Positions 48,046 through 56,831 of a DNA stretch of 64,000 bases are shown piece after piece. Within the stretch, counting starts at the first letter, position 1; each line of letters starts with the position of its first letter. Origin of the DNA: Vibrio sp. 10N.286.49.B3 (lineage in GTDB: Bacteria > Pseudomonadota > Gammaproteobacteria > Enterobacterales > Vibrionaceae); the NCBI RefSeq assembly GCF_002873395.1, contig NZ_MCUV01000035.1, positions 289,121-353,120 of the forward strand, read 5' to 3'. A model generated the notes under the pieces. That model saw only the letters and a list, made by a program, of their open reading frames with translations, searched no databases and was not told the origin of the DNA. Both the position numbers and the translations under genes were made by a program.

Positions 48046-48798
48046 TTACTTTTTATCATTCGCTTTATGCGACTTAATAAATTCAGCCAGTAATTGTTCC
48101 TGTTCGTCAGTCAGAGCTAGGTTTTCCAGGAGCTCTGGTCTTCTTAGCCAAGTACGGGCTAACGATTGTTTCAATCGCCAGCGACGAATATCCTGATGGT
48201 TTCCAGATCTGAGTACCGCAGGCACTTCAGCTCCATCTAACACTTCTGGACGCGTATAATGAGGGCAATCTAACAAGCCATTGGCAAAGGAGTCTTCCTC
48301 TGCTGACGCAAAATCACCTAATACACCCGGAATAAACCGAGAGACAGAATCAATTAACGTCATGGCCGGTATTTCACCACCCGTCATCACAAAATCACCA
48401 ATTGACCATTCTTCGTCAACTTCGGATTGAATGATACGCTCATCTACCCCTTCATAGCGCCCACAAATAAGAAGTAAATTCTCATTAGTAGCCAACTCTT
48501 CAACCCCTGTCTGGTCGAGCTTGCGACCTTGAGGAGAAAGGTAAATGACTTTCGTCTTACCTGGTGATGATTGTTTGGCTGTTTGGATAGCATCGCGCAA
48601 AGGCTGAACCATCATTAACATACCAGGACCACCACCATAAGGTCTATCATCAACAGTGCGATGTTTGTCATGAGTGAAATCACGAGGATTCCAAGTCTCT
48701 ATAGACAAAAGACCTTTTTTTACCGCTTGACCTGTTACCCCAAAATCAGTAACTGAACGGAACATTTCAGGAAATAGGCTAATTATGCCAACCCACAT
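48046..48798 (-). CDS. trmD: tRNA (guanine-N1)-methyltransferase
   Basis: The 250-aa SPOUT-family enzyme methylates G37 of tRNAs. It has the knot region [26 protein letters not shown] and [12 protein letters not shown], and the family N-terminus [13 protein letters not shown]. It lies between rimM and rplS. Confidence 0.99.
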   Translation of the reverse strand: MWVGIISLFPEMFRSVTDFGVTGQAVKKGLLSIETWNPRDFTHDKHRTVDDRPYGGGPGMLMMVQPLRDAIQTAKQSSPGKTKVIYLSPQGRKLDQTGVEELATNENLLLICGRYEGVDERIIQSEVDEEWSIGDFVMTGGEIPAMTLIDSVSRFIPGVLGDFASAEEDSFANGLLDCPHYTRPEVLDGAEVPAVLRSGNHQDIRRWRLKQSLARTWLRRPELLENLALTDEQEQLLAEFIKSHKANDKK

Positions 48799-48828
48799 GT
48801 GTTCTCTCGCTCTCTACGTTTTAAGGGA

Positions 48829-49383
48829 TTAAAATCCAGGATCCCAGTCAACTTCGATCCGGCGAGCTTCGCGATCAACTTTTTTGATCACTTGCTCTTC
48901 AAGATACGGAATTAACCGTTCTTTTTGGCCAAAAGCATCTTTAAGATTTGCTTTAACTACCAAAACATCATTTGAACCCGTTTCCAATAAGTCAGTGACT
49001 TCACCAAGGTTGTAACCTTTAGTGGTGAAAACTTGCATACCAAACAATTCACGCCAGTAGAATTCATCTTCTGACAATTCAGGTAGAGAGGCAGGATCAA
49101 TAGCAATTTCAAAGTTGGTTAGTAGTTGTGCGTCTTCACGTACATCTAACCCTTCCAGTTTACATACATAGCCTTGACCATGACGTTTCCAGCTTTCTAC
49201 TTTGTACTCGACCCATTTGCCTTTTTGGTTTAAATACCAAGGTACATAATCAAAAATGCTTTCAGCATTGTCTGTGTAGGAAAAAATCTTAAGCCAGCCA
49301 CGAATGCCGTAAGTAGACCCAAGTTTACCCACCACAATTCTTTCGTTTTGCTCACTCACTATTTTCTTCTCCTTCATCGACAT
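48829..49383 (-). CDS. rimM: 16S rRNA processing protein RimM
   Basis: The 184-aa protein helps 30S maturation by acting near S19. The PRC-barrel part carries [28 protein letters not shown], and it ends IEVDWDPGF, which matches the E. coli protein. The N-terminal segment [28 protein letters not shown] is also conserved. Two in-frame ATGs, 49383 and 49377, could be starts. Confidence 0.98.
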   Translation of the reverse strand: MSMKEKKIVSEQNERIVVGKLGSTYGIRGWLKIFSYTDNAESIFDYVPWYLNQKGKWVEYKVESWKRHGQGYVCKLEGLDVREDAQLLTNFEIAIDPASLPELSEDEFYWRELFGMQVFTTKGYNLGEVTDLLETGSNDVLVVKANLKDAFGQKERLIPYLEEQVIKKVDREARRIEVDWDPGF

Positions 49384-49409
49384 AAGCTACTTCTCTATAT
49401 AATAAAGAA

Positions 49410-49658
49410 TTAAGCCGCTTTAGAAGCGTCTTTAACTAGCTTAGCTACGCGGTCTGAAACAGATGCGCCTTGACCAACCCAGTGATTTACACGGTCTAGG
49501 TCGATACGTAGGCCTTCTTCTTGACCTGTTGCAGTAGGGTTAAAGAAACCTACTTTCTCGATGAAACGGCCAGTTGCTGAATTACGGCTGTCCGCTACTA
49601 CGATTTGATAGAATGGACGCTTTTTAGCGCCATGACGTGCCAAACGAATGGTAACCAT
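49410..49658 (-). CDS. rpsP: 30S ribosomal protein S16
   Basis: The 82-aa protein starts [25 protein letters not shown] and contains [10 protein letters not shown], the S16 signatures. GAGGA is four bases before the ATG. It heads the operon, and a terminator-like hairpin stops only 20 bases before its ATG. Confidence 0.99.
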   Translation of the reverse strand: MVTIRLARHGAKKRPFYQIVVADSRNSATGRFIEKVGFFNPTATGQEEGLRIDLDRVNHWVGQGASVSDRVAKLVKDASKAA

Positions 49659-49678
49659 ATCGTCCTCTTTGCTTTCTT

Positions 49679-49731
49679 AAAAAAAAAATTAACCCCAGGA
49701 GCTAGGTACTAATGAAAGACTAGCTTGGGGT
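49679..49731 (-). promoter_or_regulatory. Attenuator-like hairpin in rpsP leader
   Basis: On the minus strand a stem of ACCCC/GGGGT plus AGCTAG/CTAGCT with small internal mismatches has a 14-base loop and is followed by ten Ts. It looks like an intrinsic terminator, yet only 20 bases separate it from the rpsP ATG. A promoter could not fit between, so rpsP transcripts must pass through it. Confidence 0.65.
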
Positions 49732-49755
49732 CTCGTGCCAAATTAAAGCCCCAGA

Positions 49756-49761
49756 ATTTTA
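49756..49761 (-). promoter_or_regulatory. Candidate -10 of a promoter for the rpsP operon
   Basis: TAAAAT on the minus strand matches five of six -10 bases. The -35 partner (TTGCAT, 16 bases upstream) is weak. If used, transcription starts just before the attenuator-like hairpin. Confidence 0.35.
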
Positions 49762-49929
49762 CTCTTATTCAGAACCAATGCAAGGGCTTTAGCTACTTTT
49801 TCGCCACTAATAATGACAAAAATAATTTTATAATGAAGTCAGATGTATAAAAAAAACGACTAACTTATTTATTCATAAGAAAAATAAAGCTCATCGTTTT
49901 TTATATGGTTTTATTCACACATAGATGAA

Positions 49930-51315
49930 TTAGCGACCAAATGGACCGCCCATGCCACCCATTCCGCCCATACCACCCATCATGCCTTTCATATTTCGCA
50001 TCATGCCTTTCATTCCACCCTTCTGCATTTTCTTCATCATTTTTTGCATTTGAGTGAACTGTTTTAATAGGCGGTTGACATCTTGAACTTGAGTACCAGA
50101 ACCCGCAGCAATACGTTTCTTACGAGAACCTTTAATTAATTCAGGGCGTTGACGCTCTTTCATCGTCATAGAATTAATCACAGCTTCCATTTGCTTAAAC
50201 ATTTTGTCATCGACTTGATCTTTAACATTATCTGGAAGGTTGCTCATGCCAGGCAATTTGTCCATCATGCCCATCATGCCGCCCATGTTTTGCATTTGAC
50301 CTAACTGCTCACGGAAGTCTTCTAAATCAAACCCTTTTTTCTCTTTGAATTTTTTCGCTAACTTTTCAGCTTGATCAGTATCAACATTGCGCTGTAAGTC
50401 TTCAATTAAAGAGAGAACATCACCCATGCCTAAAATGCGAGAGGCAACACGATCAGGGTGGAACGGTTCTAGTGCATCGGTTTTTTCACCAACACCTAAG
50501 AATTTAATTGGCTTACCAGTAATATGACGCACTGATAATGCAGCACCACCTCGAGCATCACCATCAACTTTAGTTAAGATAACACCGGTTAACGGGAGTG
50601 CATCGCCAAACGCTTTCGCTGTGTTCGCGGCATCTTGACCAGTCATTGCATCAACAACGAATAATGTCTCAACCGGAGTAATCGCGGTGTGAAGATCTTG
50701 GATTTCTCCCATCATTTCTTCATCAATCGCTAAACGACCAGCCGTATCGACAATCAGTACATCGAAGAATTTCTTTTTCGCATGATCGATCGCAGCATTC
50801 GCAATCGCCAAAGGCTTTTGATCAGCCGATGAAGGGAAGAAGTCAACGCCTACATCCTCAGCAAGTGTTTCTAGCTGTTTAATCGCAGCAGGACGGTAAA
50901 CGTCGGCAGAAACGACAAGAACTTTCTTTTTATCTCTTTCTTTTAATAGCTTTGCCAGTTTACCTACCGATGTGGTTTTACCCGCACCTTGTAAACCCGC
51001 CATCAAAATAACAGCAGGTGGTTGAGCTGCTAAATCAAGCGCTTCATTTGACTCACCCATTACCGCTTCAAGTTCAGCTTGTACGATCTTAATGAACTCT
51101 TGACCTGGAGTAAGTGATTTTGACACCTCAACGCCAACAGCACCTTCTTTAACGCGTTTAACGAAATCACGTACTACAGGTAGAGCAACGTCAGCCTCTA
51201 ACAGTGCCATGCGCACTTCGCGTAGGGTTTCTTTAATATTATCTTCGGTCAATCGACCTTTACCGCTGATATTTTTCAGCGTTTTGGATAGTCTATCCGT
51301 TAAATTATCAAACAT
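49930..51315 (-). CDS. ffh: Signal recognition particle GTPase Ffh
   Basis: The 461-aa protein targets inner-membrane proteins together with 4.5S RNA. The NG domain has GLQGAGKTTSVGKLA near residue 107, VDTAGRLAID and TKVDGDARGGAAL. The Met-rich M domain ends in glycine/methionine repeats (GGMGGMGGMGG). The ATG at 51315 is used, since the extra six codons from a TTG at 51333 are not conserved. It is upstream of rpsP and divergent from ypjD. Confidence 0.99.
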   Translation of the reverse strand: MFDNLTDRLSKTLKNISGKGRLTEDNIKETLREVRMALLEADVALPVVRDFVKRVKEGAVGVEVSKSLTPGQEFIKIVQAELEAVMGESNEALDLAAQPPAVILMAGLQGAGKTTSVGKLAKLLKERDKKKVLVVSADVYRPAAIKQLETLAEDVGVDFFPSSADQKPLAIANAAIDHAKKKFFDVLIVDTAGRLAIDEEMMGEIQDLHTAITPVETLFVVDAMTGQDAANTAKAFGDALPLTGVILTKVDGDARGGAALSVRHITGKPIKFLGVGEKTDALEPFHPDRVASRILGMGDVLSLIEDLQRNVDTDQAEKLAKKFKEKKGFDLEDFREQLGQMQNMGGMMGMMDKLPGMSNLPDNVKDQVDDKMFKQMEAVINSMTMKERQRPELIKGSRKKRIAAGSGTQVQDVNRLLKQFTQMQKMMKKMQKGGMKGMMRNMKGMMGGMGGMGGMGGPFGR

Positions 51316-51520
51316 AATTCTCTCTTCGCTCAAGGCTGCGATCTATTAAGGTAAGTATACCTTAGGGTTTAGGTGAGTCATACCCGTGAAATAAGGCATA
51401 TTTACCAGCCACATTCGGAACTGAGAACTCACTCTATATCAATTCTATTTATTTACACCATAGCCCAATAGCCAGATGCAGGGTATAATTCATTAATTCA
51501 GTTTTATTTGTGTAGGAAAC

Positions 51521-52315
51521 ATGGACAGTTTATTGGCTATTTTTGCCGTCGTTCTCTATCTATCAGCTATCATCATGATAGTACCGGGTCTTGTTCAGCA
51601 AGCTGGTATTAAGGCAAAATACGTTTTTGTCTGTGCACTGCTCGCTCTTACTTTTCATGCCGGCTTGTTAAGTGACTCGATCGTTAACGACTTTGGGCAA
51701 AACCTTAGCATTTTAAATGTCGCCTCACTGATCAGCTTTATTATCTCTTTTGTTATGAGCGTTGCCATGCTGAAAACTCGCTTATGGTTCTTATTACCTA
51801 TAGCTTATAGTTTTTCTGCTATAAATCTAAGTGCTTCTGCTTTTCTTCCTAGCACGTTTATGACGCATCTAGAGCATAATCCTAAATTACTCATTCATAT
51901 TTCGCTTGCTTTATTTGCTTACTCTACACTAACGATAGGCACTTTATATGCAATTCAATTAGCTTGGCTTGATCATAAGCTGAGAAAAAAGAAAAAACTC
52001 ACAATCAATCCAAACCTTCCCCCTTTAATGATGGTGGAGAGGCAGCTTTTCAAGATCATTTTAATTGGTAATCTATTATTAACCGGCACTCTATTTACTG
52101 GGTTCGTGTTTATTCAAGATATGTTTGCTCAAGGAAAGGCTCATAAAGCCATCTTATCTTTTGTTGCTTGGCTTATCTATTCCCTGCTGTTATGGGGGCA
52201 CTACCAACAAGGTTGGCGTGGAAAAAAAGTCACTTGGTTCGCTATTATTGGATCAAGCCTTCTCACACTCGCTTACTTTGGTAGTCGATTCGTACAAGAA
52301 ATCATTTTAAATTAA
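51521..52315 (+). CDS. ypjD: Inner-membrane protein YpjD (CcsA/cytochrome c assembly-like)
   Basis: The 264-aa membrane protein has eight predicted helices and the conserved segments PKLLIHISLALFAYSTLTIGTLYAIQL and KAILSFVAWLIYSLLLWGHYQQGWRGK, typical of the CcsA/CcmC-like YpjD family. In the cytochrome-assembly members these hold heme. Its role is not settled. ffh-ypjD-corB order is conserved in related bacteria. Confidence 0.9.
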   Translation: MDSLLAIFAVVLYLSAIIMIVPGLVQQAGIKAKYVFVCALLALTFHAGLLSDSIVNDFGQNLSILNVASLISFIISFVMSVAMLKTRLWFLLPIAYSFSAINLSASAFLPSTFMTHLEHNPKLLIHISLALFAYSTLTIGTLYAIQLAWLDHKLRKKKKLTINPNLPPLMMVERQLFKIILIGNLLLTGTLFTGFVFIQDMFAQGKAHKAILSFVAWLIYSLLLWGHYQQGWRGKKVTWFAIIGSSLLTLAYFGSRFVQEIILN

Positions 52316-52426
52316 ATTCAACAAGGTAAGCTTGTTTAGCGTGATAATAATGTCGCCCTTACAATGCTCATGACTTAGCACTTCAGGTCATTTACAAACC
52401 ATACTATATATAGGGATCATATTGCT

Positions 52427-53704
52427 TTGAACGACATATCTACGGGTATTTTATTTGCAATACTTGCATGTCTCATCGTTATTTCGGCTTACTTTTCAGG
52501 TTCAGAAACAGGAATGATGTCTCTGAATCGCTATCGACTTAAGCATTTAGCTCAAAATGGACATAAAGGCGCAAAGCGAGTCGAAAAGCTACTTGATCGC
52601 CCAGATAGACTTATTGGATTGATATTAATTGGTAATAACCTCGTTAATATCTTAGCTTCTGCTATCGCCACGATTTTGGGGATGCGTATTTATGGTGATG
52701 CTGGGGTTGCTATTTCAACGGGGGCATTAACGCTCGTTATCCTTGTCTTTGCTGAAGTCACGCCAAAAACGATTGCGACACTCTACCCTGAGCGTATTTC
52801 CTATATCAGTAGTGTTCTTTTGAGCCTACTTATGAAGGTGCTATCTCCACTGGTTATTTTGGTCAACTTTATTACCAATGGCTTTATTCGTATTTTAGGT
52901 ATTAAAGTTGATCATTCATCAGAAGATAATCTCAGTTCTGAAGAATTAAGAACCGTCGTTAACCAAGCAGGTAAGCTCATCCCTAGTCGTCACCAGGACA
53001 TGCTTATTTCTATTTTGGATTTAGAGCATGTTACCGTTAACGATATTATGATCCCACGTAATGAGATCTCTGGGATAGATATTAATGATGACTGGAAATC
53101 GATCGTTCGCCAACTAACGCACTCTCCACATGGTCGTGTGGTGCTCTACCGCGATCAAATTGATGAAGTGGTCGGAATGTTAAGGTTGCGCGAAGCATAC
53201 CGTCTTATGCTTGAAAAGAATGCCTTTAGTAAAGAGACGCTATTGCGTGCTGCTGATGAGGTTTACTTTATTCCTGAAGGCACACCTTTAAATGTGCAAA
53301 TGATGAAATTTCAGCGTAATAAAGAGCGAATTGGCTTAGTGGTCGATGAGTATGGCGACATTAATGGTCTTATTACGCTTGAAGATATTTTAGAAGAGAT
53401 TATTGGCGAGTTTACCACTTCGATTGCACCTAGCTTATCTGATGAGATCACACCACAAAATGATGGTAGCTTTTTAATTGAAGGCAGCGCTAACATTCGT
53501 GATATTAACAAGAGTTTGAAATGGGAGCTACCCACTGATGGTCCCCGTACATTAAATGGCTTAATTTTAGAGCACTTAGAAGATATACCGGAAAGCCATA
53601 TTAGCCTAAGTGTTTCAAGGCACCCAATGGAAGTTCTAGAGCTAGAAGAAAACCGCATTAAGTTGGTTCGAGTATTTCCAAAACTCAAAAAAGCGAATGC
53701 ATAA
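52427..53704 (+). CDS. corB: CorB-like CBS-domain transporter (YfjD, HlyC/CorC family)
   Basis: The 425-aa protein has an N-terminal DUF21 membrane domain starting ILACLIVISAYFSGSETGMMSLNRYRLKHLA, two CBS domains near 200-320 and a C-terminal CorC/HlyC domain. It probably moves divalent cations. The start is a TTG at 52427, since no in-frame ATG exists until GMM; the first residues then match E. coli YfjD (MEHIST). GGGA lies nine bases before it. Confidence 0.9.
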   Translation: MNDISTGILFAILACLIVISAYFSGSETGMMSLNRYRLKHLAQNGHKGAKRVEKLLDRPDRLIGLILIGNNLVNILASAIATILGMRIYGDAGVAISTGALTLVILVFAEVTPKTIATLYPERISYISSVLLSLLMKVLSPLVILVNFITNGFIRILGIKVDHSSEDNLSSEELRTVVNQAGKLIPSRHQDMLISILDLEHVTVNDIMIPRNEISGIDINDDWKSIVRQLTHSPHGRVVLYRDQIDEVVGMLRLREAYRLMLEKNAFSKETLLRAADEVYFIPEGTPLNVQMMKFQRNKERIGLVVDEYGDINGLITLEDILEEIIGEFTTSIAPSLSDEITPQNDGSFLIEGSANIRDINKSLKWELPTDGPRTLNGLILEHLEDIPESHISLSVSRHPMEVLELEENRIKLVRVFPKLKKANA

Positions 53705-53779
53705 ATCAATGTAGTATCAAGCTATTTAGCATAAGGCAATTTAACGCCTTACGATTAAGTTAGCCGATACAAAACAACA

Positions 53780-53819
53780 AAAAAGACCTTGAGTGCTCAG
53801 AGCGAATCAAGGTCTTTTT
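53780..53819. terminator. Bidirectional terminator between corB and luxS
   Basis: A 13-base inverted repeat, AAAAAGACCTTGA and TCAAGGTCTTTTT, with a 14-base loop, lies between convergent genes. Confidence 0.9.
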
Positions 53820-53849
53820 ATTTAGAGGTTGAGTAATGCTAATTATAAT

Positions 53850-54368
53850 TTAGTTAACCTTTAACTCTTGCAGCATACTCTCAGGTAAAGCCAACTCATC
53901 ATTGCTATTGGTTCCGATACCAGAATCAATAATAGCCTTAGCAATCTCTTGTGCCTCTTGTAGCGAATGCATTGCTGCGGTGCCACATTGATATTCATTT
54001 AGCTCAGGAATCGCATTTTGGTCTGATACTTTCAATACGTCTTCCATCGCGGCTAGCCAAGCCTCTGCGACTGCATTTTCGCTCGGTGTACCAATTAAGC
54101 TCATATAGAAACCTGTACGACATCCCATTGGTGAAATATCGATAATCTCAACACTGTCACCATTTAAATGTGCACGCATAAAGCCTGCGTATAAATGCTC
54201 TAAAGTGTGTATACCCTTTTCCGATAAGATATCTTTATTCGGCGCAGTAAAACGTAAATCAAAGACGGTTATCGTATCGCCTTTTGGGGTTTGCATTGTT
54301 TTAGCAACTCGTACTGCTGGAGCGTTCATTCTTGTATGATCGACGGTAAAACTATCAAGTAATGGCAT
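53850..54368 (-). CDS. luxS: S-ribosylhomocysteine lyase LuxS (AI-2 synthase)
   Basis: The 172-aa iron enzyme splits S-ribosylhomocysteine to homocysteine and DPD, the AI-2 precursor. The metal ligands His54 and His58 in HTLEH, Cys128 region in [10 protein letters not shown] and catalytic Cys83 in GCRTGFYM are intact. The ATG at 54368 ([10 protein letters not shown]) fits E. coli LuxS; AAGGA is nine bases before it. AI-2 is a signal that feeds LitR control in vibrios. Confidence 0.98.
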   Translation of the reverse strand: MPLLDSFTVDHTRMNAPAVRVAKTMQTPKGDTITVFDLRFTAPNKDILSEKGIHTLEHLYAGFMRAHLNGDSVEIIDISPMGCRTGFYMSLIGTPSENAVAEAWLAAMEDVLKVSDQNAIPELNEYQCGTAAMHSLQEAQEIAKAIIDSGIGTNSNDELALPESMLQELKVN

Positions 54369-54395
54369 TTTGATTCTTCCTTGCATTGTTATCCA

Positions 54396-55031
54396 TTAAA
54401 AAAACCAGCTACGTTTTTTATCCAGCTCTTGACGACACTGCTTCAACTGCCAGCCATATTCATTTGCTTGCTGCTCAACTCTGCGAGCAATATTGATCAA
54501 CCATGGCTTCTGGTTATATGTATTACGCTGATAACCGCCACGCCCTTCATGATAAGCCAGGTATTGATTGTAAGTGTCCCACTTTGATATTTTAAGCTGT
54601 TGCTGTGTACCCGTTGTGTACCAACCAATAAACATCAACGCATCATCAAAATTAGTTCTGGAGCCACCATGCTTGGTTTCTTTTTGAAAATCAGACCAGG
54701 CAGCGTCTTGTGCTTGAGCATAACCATAGGCACTACTAGTCCTTCCCCAAGGAATGAACCCTAGTACGTATTTTTTCGGTGGACGTGCATCGTGGCGAAA
54801 GCTGCTTTCTTGCTTAACAAAAGCCATGGCAACCTGGATAGGCGTTCCCCACTTTTTCTCCATCGCGAGAGCATCTTTATACCAGCCAGACTTTTCACGA
54901 AAAATATCACAAAGGTCATCTTGTTTTTTCGGTGGTGCTGTTGCACACCCTGCCAGTAATACGATACAGCCTAGGGCAATGAGCGCACGCTGATAATATT
55001 GTCGTGATATTAACATTGCTCTATTTTTCAT
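54396..55031 (-). CDS. Lytic transglycosylase (SLT domain) lipoprotein
   Basis: The 211-aa lipoprotein has signal LIALGCIVLLAGC with the lipobox Cys near residue 28. The SLT-type motif includes AMAFVKQESSFRHDA with the catalytic Glu, then SSAYGYAQAQDAAWSDF. It is predicted to cleave peptidoglycan at the outer membrane. The position between luxS and gshA is shared with vibrios. Its start is uncertain, since 55016 is another in-frame ATG. Confidence 0.88.
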   Translation of the reverse strand: MKNRAMLISRQYYQRALIALGCIVLLAGCATAPPKKQDDLCDIFREKSGWYKDALAMEKKWGTPIQVAMAFVKQESSFRHDARPPKKYVLGFIPWGRTSSAYGYAQAQDAAWSDFQKETKHGGSRTNFDDALMFIGWYTTGTQQQLKISKWDTYNQYLAYHEGRGGYQRNTYNQKPWLINIARRVEQQANEYGWQLKQCRQELDKKRSWFF

Positions 55032-55118
55032 TTAAATACTGTTTATTCCATTCAACAAGATTGTATGTTAAACATGCACCATCAAGAGTAAGAGTGATGA
55101 TGCATCTATCCATTTTAT

Positions 55119-56702
55119 TTATGCTTTATCTAAGTATGAGAAATACTCAGCAAGAAAACTATCAAATGATACCTTATCTGCTTGCTCTATCTCTGCTTGA
55201 GCAAGGCGTGAACGCTCAACTTCTTGTTCCATTAACTCACGGCTGTACACTTGGTATTGGTGCTGAGAGTGCCTCTGACTAAACTCATCACCCAGTACGC
55301 AACCAACCTTACCTAAGCTACCGTACTGTTTTGTTTTTTCTAACAACTGAGCCGAAATCGTCAATTCAGGGTTATCAATCCACTCACTAAACTTTTCACA
55401 TGTCTTTTGGTATTCATTACCTTGTAGCTGGGAATCCATAGTTTTTGCAATCACCATTAAATCGGCAAATACTCGTTTTGCCCAGTCTTGCAAACTCAAC
55501 TTTTCACCTTGGCAGCCGATCTGTAGCTCTAAACCAACCTGACGCCCTTCTAAAATCACTTTATTCCAGTTTTCGTGCCAACATGCCAATTCGCAGTTAT
55601 CCATAGGTGCGGAGTCTGACAATACACTCCAAGTTAAAAAGAGATCCAGGAAACGAACCTGATCTTCGGTGATTCCCACAGGGCTAAATGGATTAACATC
55701 TAATGAACGTACTTCGATATATTCAACACCTGAGCGCGCTAAAGCTTCCGATGGCTTTTCTCCATTTTTAGCCACACGTTTAGGGCGGATCGGGGCATAG
55801 AGCTCATTCTCTATCTGTAAAACATTGCTGTTTAATTGACGATGATGACCTGCAACATTGACCCCTATTTTAGCAAACTCTTCTGATGGTGTATGAATGG
55901 CTTTATTTAGCCCCTCTAGATACTCATCAAGGCTATTAAAGCCAATTTTAAGCCCGCTCTGCTCACTATTGGTATAACCTAAATCACTCAAGCGTAAAGA
56001 GGTCGCTTGAGGTAGATAGAGTGTCTCACCGATCTTTTTAAAAGGTAGTTTTGTCTCTTTGCCTTGTAAAAAAGAAGAGCAAAGTGCAGGAGATGCGCCA
56101 AATAAGTAAGGAAGCAGCCAGCCAAAGCGGTAATAATTACGAATCAAACCAAAGTAAGCTTCCGATTTTGAATGCTCTCGTTGAGCTTGTTCTTGCTCAC
56201 CATATAAAGCATCCCAAAAAGATTCAGGAAAAGAAAAGTTAAAATGAACGCCAGAGATAACTTGCATCAAACTGCCATAGCGGTGCTTTAGCCCTTCGCG
56301 GTAAAGCGTTTTCATTCTGCCATTATTTGATGTGCCGTATTGAGCCAGTTGGATATCCTCTTCGTTACCAACATAACAAGGCATCGACAATGGCCAGAAC
56401 TTCTCTGAACCCACTTTAGTTTGAGCAAAATGGTGAATATCTGATAACTGTGAAATAAGGGTAGATACTTCATTTGATACAGGCGTAATGAACTCTAATA
56501 ATGATTCTGAGAAATCTGTCGTTACCCAGTTATTTGTTAGCGCCGATCCCAATGCCTTTGGGTGAGGTGTCACGGCAAGGTGCCCCTCAGCACTATAACG
56601 TAATGTTTCACGTTCTACACCTCTGCCAAATTGTGAGAATACAGTAGGGTTAGTAGCGACTTGCTGAAGTCGCGTTGTAAAATCAGTCAAAATTAAGTTC
56701 AC
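55119..56702 (-). CDS. gshA: Glutamate--cysteine ligase
   Basis: The 527-aa proteobacterial-type ligase makes gamma-glutamylcysteine, the first step to glutathione. [11 protein letters not shown] at the N-terminus and [17 protein letters not shown] in the core are family signatures. Length compares with 518 aa in E. coli. The gene is next to luxS in vibrios. Confidence 0.98.
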   Translation of the reverse strand: MNLILTDFTTRLQQVATNPTVFSQFGRGVERETLRYSAEGHLAVTPHPKALGSALTNNWVTTDFSESLLEFITPVSNEVSTLISQLSDIHHFAQTKVGSEKFWPLSMPCYVGNEEDIQLAQYGTSNNGRMKTLYREGLKHRYGSLMQVISGVHFNFSFPESFWDALYGEQEQAQREHSKSEAYFGLIRNYYRFGWLLPYLFGASPALCSSFLQGKETKLPFKKIGETLYLPQATSLRLSDLGYTNSEQSGLKIGFNSLDEYLEGLNKAIHTPSEEFAKIGVNVAGHHRQLNSNVLQIENELYAPIRPKRVAKNGEKPSEALARSGVEYIEVRSLDVNPFSPVGITEDQVRFLDLFLTWSVLSDSAPMDNCELACWHENWNKVILEGRQVGLELQIGCQGEKLSLQDWAKRVFADLMVIAKTMDSQLQGNEYQKTCEKFSEWIDNPELTISAQLLEKTKQYGSLGKVGCVLGDEFSQRHSQHQYQVYSRELMEQEVERSRLAQAEIEQADKVSFDSFLAEYFSYLDKA

Positions 56703-56831
56703 TTATTTTATATTGCTCTATTTGAACAAACGAAATTTGGTGGTGAATAAATTGGCAGATAGTTCATTAAAAAAACCTATCTACCAAAATACTTAATGAG
56801 GTGCGTTAAACCTCTCCCTTTAATATATTCT

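Noticed and set aside
49679..49760. A definite two-state anti-terminator for rpsP
   Set aside because: The alternative pairing is only five bases and one arm may lie at or before the transcription start, so I keep only the attenuator-like hairpin.
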